From the NCBI GenBank assembly GCA_019671005.1, contig CM033723.1:17561254-17625253 (forward strand): 64,000 nt of DNA, written 5' to 3'. Below the pieces are notes generated by a model, which worked only from the letters and a program-made list of their open reading frames with translations, ran no database searches and was not told where the DNA came from. Of this stretch, positions 58,581 to 64,000 are shown piece after piece (the stretch's first letter is position 1; each line of letters begins with the position of its first letter). This stretch comes from Hibiscus mutabilis. Taxonomy: Eukaryota > Streptophyta > Magnoliopsida > Malvales > Malvaceae. The position numbers were made by a program, and so were the translations under genes.

Positions 58581-60252
58581 TATCATTTCTTTTTATATTG
58601 ATTTCTCGAGAAAATGCGCTGCCATGCCAGTCATTCTTATAATTTTCTGAAAAATTAAAGAATTCTTCCCTTTGGCCGTCTGTCAATTAATTTTCAACCA
58701 TGGAAACAGTGATGAAAATTTGTTGTAGTAATTGAAAATGTACAATGAATTCAATAGTTCATTTGATACAGTAGTTTGAAATCATTTCTCTTTAGTTTCT
58801 AGTTTTTATCATTGAATTGTTAAAATGTAATTCATGAAATTACACGATGAGCTGAAGGTTGCTTTACAATATTATCTTCTCTTCTCACATATGCTTATAA
58901 GATTCTTGATGAAAATATTCGTATTCGATGTATGTTAGGACATAATATGGTTATGGGTACATTCTTTTAAATTATTGAAATTTTCGAAAGTACGAATATC
59001 TGAATCTAATACTTGTTTGGAGAAACGTTAGAGTTATTACTTTTTGCATGGACATGAACATGGAGAAGTATGATGTTTTATTGGTATAACACAAAAATTA
59101 GATTCATTGAGTATTTTTTGTTAGGGATTGTAAAGGTTTATTATGGGTGTGACATTAAAATCTGAACCTATCGTTTTATTACGTGTTAGACCAATATAAT
59201 GTTTTTTTTTCCTAAGGACGGAAGCAATATAATGTTTTTAAATATGTTAGTATTGGATTATAGGTTATACGTATCTTATTCCTAGTAACATACATTTGTG
59301 ATGCAAAATTGAAAGCTTTAGATGGGGACAGAAGCGTTGAGCATGTGGTTTCAAATTATGCACTTTATAATGATTGGATACAAAGGCATTAGCTGAAGTG
59401 ACGTCATGTGGGAGCTATAGGCCATAGATCAAGGAGATTCAGATATAATGGATCCGTGAACAAAGAATGGAATAGACTTCACCTAAAAATGACCAGCTTT
59501 TGCTTATGTAACCTTACACATTTAAACTTTTGCAAAAACTTGCTAAAGAAATATAAATATAAAATCAAGAGTTTTTTCCATGACATATTCCACTTATTCC
59601 TACAATATAAATGATTTGTTATTTGGGTTTGATTCGGTTATTGTTTAATTAAATCGGACAAGTCAAATTTGAGTATGTTAATATTTATCTTTAGTAACTT
59701 GTAAGTCTATCGATTTTTTTTATGAATTTATATTAAAAGTTTCAATTCGACTCGAACTTCAAATCTTAAATTTCAAACCACAAATCAAACTTGGACATCT
59801 TTTGCGTAAATTGAACTTATCAACTTGATTAGGCCCTACTTGCCTCTTGCATGCCCTGCATCTTCCAACTTTTTTTGTAAATCATGTATGGTTGGAAGAG
59901 TTGGAAGAGCTAAGGTTGAAGAAGTACCCCATGAATCTTATCTTGTATAAAGAAAAAGGAAGTAATATTTGCCTATCATTCATTCATGCCAATCTCAATT
60001 ATTACTACCCTTTTGTTATTTTAATCATTGAGATCGGAGTGATAAAGGGGGAAAAGATCATATAAAGAATGAAATGTATGACGTGCAAAAAAAAAAAGAG
60101 AGAAAGAAAAGCTCTCACTTCCATGCAATATAGACAGCTATTAGTCCCCTAATCTTATCCCTCCAACACTAAACAAATTGTTCGATTGGTTTTTACTTTT
60201 TTAAATTTACAACCTCGTTTATTATAAAGAAAATTAAGTGTATTCAAAGGAT
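58581..60252. other. Intergenic region
   Basis: AT-rich sequence downstream of the pseudouridine synthase. It has no recognised gene, RNA or repeat. Short frames at 59408-59614 and 59847-60065 lack family features. The TCGAA-rich texture near 59640-59830 recalls 970-1100. Confidence 0.45.
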
Positions 60253-60255
60253 TAT

Positions 60256-60951
60256 GGCCTTGTTTGACAATTAGCGGATAGTTGATAGCGGATTACATTA
60301 GCTGATAGCTGATTGTATTAGCTGATATGACTAGTGGACTGTATTAGTTGATTGTATAAAATTGATTGGTAAAATTAACTGATAATTGATAACTGTTTGA
60401 TTATTTAAACAAACAAAATAACATATAAGAACATGATTATATTCAATATTTGTTTGAATAGTTTATTACTAATCAATATTTTGTATCTATTAATATTAAT
60501 TAGATTATAAAAAATATTTTTTAATATAACATTATTAAGCATATTCGAATGATCTATTTATTAATTTATTATTTATATAATTATTTTTAATACAATTTAA
60601 TTAATTATTAAATTTAAATACAATATAAATGTGTGAGAATAAAAAGAAAAAAAATAAAAACTATTATTTTACAAATGTCACAATATAAATACGCGAGTGA
60701 AGAATTAAAATAAAAAATGTTAAATTTAAGTTATTTTAAGATTTTTTATAATTGTTAAGGGTAAAAGAGTCTTTACAACTCTAATGTCAAAATTTCTAAT
60801 TTTAAAAAGCTCATATTAGCAGCTTTTTTAAAATTAGAAGTTTCACCCCAATCCGTTATTTCAATCTGCTACTCGCCAAATATTTAAATTAGCAAATTTG
60901 ACCGGTCAAACTTCTAATTTTAACTCAAATCTCTGTTTACCAAACAAGACC
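60256..60951. mobile_element. MITE-like TIR element, PIF/Harbinger type
   Basis: The 696-bp segment begins GGCCTTGTTTGACAA and ends with the complement of GGTCTTGTTTGGTAA. A 3-bp TAT lies on both sides (60253-60255 and 60952-60954). The interior is AT-rich, with GATAGCTGATTGTATTAGCT-type repeats at the left. The short 3-bp duplication and GGCCTTGTTTG terminus fit Tourist-like MITEs; no coding capacity is seen. Confidence 0.6.
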
Positions 60952-61084
60952 TATTACTTTTAAGTCGACAGAAATACCTAATACACCCAACTTTAAGTTC
61001 TTACGAAGAATTGACACATCCAAACAATTATTATTAGTAATAAACCAGAATATTATGATAATATATCTACAAATAAAGTAGTGT

Positions 61085-61895
61085 AGTCGAAATAAGGCCA
61101 TTCTAACAGAACTCCCTTCCGAAGCGGCTTAGTCAAAGGTGTAGAAATGATAAACCTGCAAAACCAAAAAAAGTTGCGAACCTCTGATACATTCTTAGGA
61201 GGTTTTCATTTCAACGCGACTTGAATCTTTTACAGATCAACTCGTATACCATCCTCCACTACGATATGGCTCAAGAAGGTAACCTTAGACAATTAGATTG
61301 ACACTTATTAAACTTGACATAAAATTTTAATTTTAAAGCGTTTGAAAGACTATACGGAGATGACGATTGTTACATAAAGATAGCATCTAAAAAGACTACC
61401 ACGAACTAATTCACATAAAAATGAAAGATTTGATTCATCAAACCCATAATTGTAGCTAGTGTGTCTGTCAACCCAAACGACTTAACTAAGAACACGTAAT
61501 GGTCATACCTCGTGTTGAAAGTTGTCTTAAGAAGATCAGTATTTCTAGGGATAGACCTAGAGAGGGACTGTAGGGGGCGGTCGTCCCCCTAAAAATTTAA
61601 AATTCTTATATGATTTAAATTTTTTTTAGAAATTTTTTATGTATTTTCTATTGAGATTTTATTTTTACTCCCCTAAAATTTTATAAGTTCGTCTCCCCTA
61701 AAATTTTATAGATTCGCCCCGCTAACATAAAATTCTACGCCCGTCCCTGAGTATTCCCAACCTTAAATTAGTAGCATCTCAATCTCAAGTCAATCTCGAA
61801 AATACATAGACATTTCTCAATTAGTTAAGCAAATTATACATTGTCATAAGTAGATACATGTTCTTCATAATTACCATGTTAAGCTGTCGATAGTT
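61085..61895 (-). pseudogene. Ty3/gypsy reverse transcriptase fragment
   Basis: Minus-strand translation gives NNYRQLN (about 61880), then IDLRLRCY and FKVGNTD, and KTTFNTRYDHYVFLVKSFGL (about 61480-61540), the core of a gypsy RT. It has stops and is split by a 204-bp hAT-like insertion. The left part toward 61085 is too decayed to read. No LTR of its own is visible, and the LTR at 61901 abuts it. Confidence 0.75.
61546..61749. mobile_element. hAT-like MITE
   Basis: A 204-bp insertion with ends TAGGGATAGACC and the complement of CAGGGACGGGCG. Flanking 8-mers AGTATTTC (61538-61545) and AGTATTCC (61750-61757) are a target duplication with one mismatch. It interrupts a gypsy RT whose reading frame resumes on the other side. 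CAGGG-type ends and 8-bp duplications are hAT features. Confidence 0.8.
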
Positions 61896-61900
61896 ATTAC

Positions 61901-64000
61901 TGTAATCACTCATTTTTATCTGGAAAATTTTTGTATTAATTTGGAAATGCTACGTAATTATTAATGTTTATTACTAGTGTGTATATATTTCATTGTTATA
62001 GTGCGAGCATGTGCATTTTTAATATGCATGTATGTGTGATGTGTGGTATGTGTATGTCGTAGGTATGTCCGTATGTATAATGTGTGTACATTTATATTGA
62101 TTAGTAGTGTGAACAAATATGTGTGTATATAGGTCATGTGTTAACTTGCATGAGTGTCTTGTATGTGAGTATATTAAGATGTTATATGTATAAACGTATT
62201 AAGGTGTTATATGTATAAACGTATTAAGGTGTATGCAGGTATGTATATATATGCATGTGTTACTATTATATAGGTGTGATTGCATGTATGTAGGTGTATA
62301 AATGTTCGGGTATGTGTGTCACATGTACGTATGCATGTCGCGTTTGCCCTAATTGCTTGTATGTATATATGTATATATTAAAAATATAAGTATATATGTT
62401 ATGCATGTGGTTACTATTAGTATTATTATTATTTTGGTAATATAATGGATTAAGACAGATCCAATAGGAAATAGTAAAAAACCCATAAATATTACAAGTG
62501 TTCGGTCCAAATTATATTACAAACCCAAAATATAAGTTACAAGGCCCATTTCGGGCAGACCCAACCAAACCCTAACCCATGTCCAAAAACCCTAATTACA
62601 TGACTAACCCTAACCCTTCTTCCTTGAGCAGCCCAATCTGAGTCGTTGGATCAAATTTTGATCCAACGACCATGATTGAAATGAAAGGACCTTCCAGCTG
62701 GCACGTGTGGCTCACTCTTGGGGCTGCTGAACTTCCACTCGCGCACGCACTGACAACTTAGATATCAAGACGCCACGTGGCATCATCAGGTGCAATCCCG
62801 CCCGTTCAAGCATGCATCTGAGCTGTTCGATCTTCAGGGCATCTCAGCCGTTGGATCAGATCAGATCCAATGGCCGAGAACAGATCTAGGCGGATGGTCA
62901 CCTCCACCATGTCGGTTCGCCAACCACCGTGTTCAGAATTTTTCCAGAAAACAAAAAAATAGAGATCGTGTCAGTGACCAAATCACGAAAAATATGTATT
63001 TTGTGTCATATCTTCTACCAAACAGGGATGAGGATATATGTATCAAACCAATATTTTGTAAGACAAGTTATCAATTTAAAAAAAAAATACAAGTTTCCAT
63101 CGGTAATCTCCTCTCTTCTTTTTTCGAATCTCATACATGCATGAAAAAATAACAAGTAAAAAATAAAAAATAGAGTTTACCTAAGGAAAAATCTTTCCTT
63201 GCCGGCGATAAACTCTGAGGAGTGAGCCACTAAAGGGGATTTTCCTTTGTTTCGAAATATCAGAGATCTAGGGTTTTGGTGGTCTCAAAATAAGAGGGTG
63301 ATAGTTTTGGGAAAGGTTTTGGGATTCAGTCTTTTCAAAGGTAGAGGTTTTTTTTTGTTTTTGAGAGGTGTCTAGGTTAGGTTTTGGAACGTTTTGAGTG
63401 TTGAGGGCGGTGGCCGAAGTAGCCGGACCACTGCCGGGCTCTAGAACCACAGCGACTGAAGGGTTTGTGGGTTGCATTTTCTGGGAAAACACAGAGAATA
63501 TGAAAGCTTTCTCTCTTAAGGGCTAAAAAAATGAAAAAGGGGGAAATATGAGGTCGGTAAGGGTTTTTTATAAATAATTTTTTTAAAAAAAATGGTATAA
63601 TTACTCATTAAGGAGTCCCGCATTTTTGTTCTTTTCAAATCGGGCTTGCCCCTTGGTAGATTTACAACATTAATCCCCCTTCCTTTTTCAAACATTTCAA
63701 TCTGGTCCCAAAATTAAACAGATTCTGAGTTTAAATGATGAAATTACCGCTTTAGTCATTCCGCGTTTTCAATGTTTTCAAAGCTATCTCGCCGCATGGG
63801 TTTATTACTAGTTTGGTCCTCGCAAGTTGATTCCAGTTTACAATTCGATCCTTAAATGTGCCTTTTTGTTCTTTTAATTTCTGCCCTCTGCTTTTCTTAT
63901 TAATATATTTCGGTCCTCTTTCGTGTTTAGATATTTATGTCCTTTTTATCATGTTTTAGCATGTTCATGTCGCTCTCTTTGTTCTTGTATGTGTTTTATA
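61901..64000 (+). mobile_element. Ogre-like LTR, start only, running off the window
   Basis: Starts TGTAATCACTCATTTTTATC and follows the reverse complement of the LTRs at 19737-27481 in layout: a TGTATG-rich stretch (62000-62410), GATC palindromes (62644-62668, 62847-62874), a G-box palindrome (62772-62781), then the A-rich and GC-rich blocks around 63200-63650. It is more diverged than those two LTRs are from each other. It is inserted next to the gypsy RT fragment. The short minus-strand frames in it are not supported as genes. Confidence 0.8.
62000..62410. repeat. TGTATG-rich simple sequence in LTR
   Basis: Irregular runs of TGTATGTG, GTATATAT and TGTGTGTA. The phrase TATATGTATAAACGTATTAA occurs twice in tandem near 62183-62229. 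It corresponds to the CACATA-rich stretch 22560-22860 of the related LTR. Confidence 0.75.

Noticed and set aside
62790..63152. 120-residue frame at the right end
   Set aside because: Located in an Ogre-like LTR; the equivalent LTRs at 19737-27481 do not preserve it.

Overview
This is nuclear DNA of a flowering plant, most likely a eudicot with a repeat-rich genome. The evidence is a plastid tetrapyrrole-enzyme gene end, an intron-containing RluA-type pseudouridine synthase gene, a plant-type PPR fragment, and plant LTR-retrotransposon lineages (Tekay/Del-like chromoviruses, Athila/Tat-like and Ogre-like elements, identified from primer-binding sites, polypurine tracts and protein remnants). 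I cannot name the species from sequence alone. Only two host genes are visible: the 3' end of glutamate-1-semialdehyde aminomutase (1-456, +) and an 11-exon pseudouridine synthase (52847-58580, +). Nearly everything between 2.5 and 52.7 kb, and from 60 kb to the end, is transposable-element DNA.

Layout. 1-2480: GSA 3' end with a second, diverged copy of its last 95 bases, then AT-rich non-coding DNA. 2489-4040: TIR element with a near-perfect 8-bp target duplication. 4049-5642: unassigned. 5643-11687: a 2.4-kb inverted repeat (arms 5643-8010 and 9324-11687) made of the 3' end plus LTR of a chromovirus-like element in opposite orientations, with a SINE in the spacer. 11688-15620: 3' end of an Ogre-like element (two tandem arrays, polypurine tract, LTR). 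15621-18293: second copy of the TIR element, carrying a nested Pack-MULE-like element (16061-17848) with a captured PPR fragment. 18294-41570: chromovirus 1 (minus strand), split by two later insertions: a short-bodied Ogre-like element (19737-27481, target duplication ACAAG) in its 3' LTR and an Athila-like element without pol (29236-37949, target duplication CAACA) inside its reverse transcriptase. 41571-43609: about 10.5 copies of a 187-bp satellite-like monomer. 43610-52655: chromovirus 2 (minus strand), with a complete 3.45-kb 3' LTR, a decayed gag-pol and a 5' LTR cut to about 650 bp, ending roughly 190 bp before the pseudouridine synthase start codon. 60256-60951 and 61546-61749: small TIR elements. 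61901-64000: start of another Ogre-like LTR, running off the window.

Relative order of events follows from the nesting. TIR element copy 2 came first and was then entered by chromovirus 1, the Pack-MULE and an Ogre-like element. Chromovirus 1 was later split by the Ogre-like and Athila-like elements. Signals not explained by ordinary annotation include: arrays of the decamer RTAYCGRTAY in LTRs of three chromovirus-like families; strong enrichment of TGCCA/TGGCA in the Athila-like element; stem-loops at the polypurine tract of two Ogre-like families; a primer-binding-site look-alike inside Ogre-like LTRs; and loss of the RluA motif II exon from the pseudouridine synthase. All boundaries and similarities were read by eye; no alignment or database search was run.
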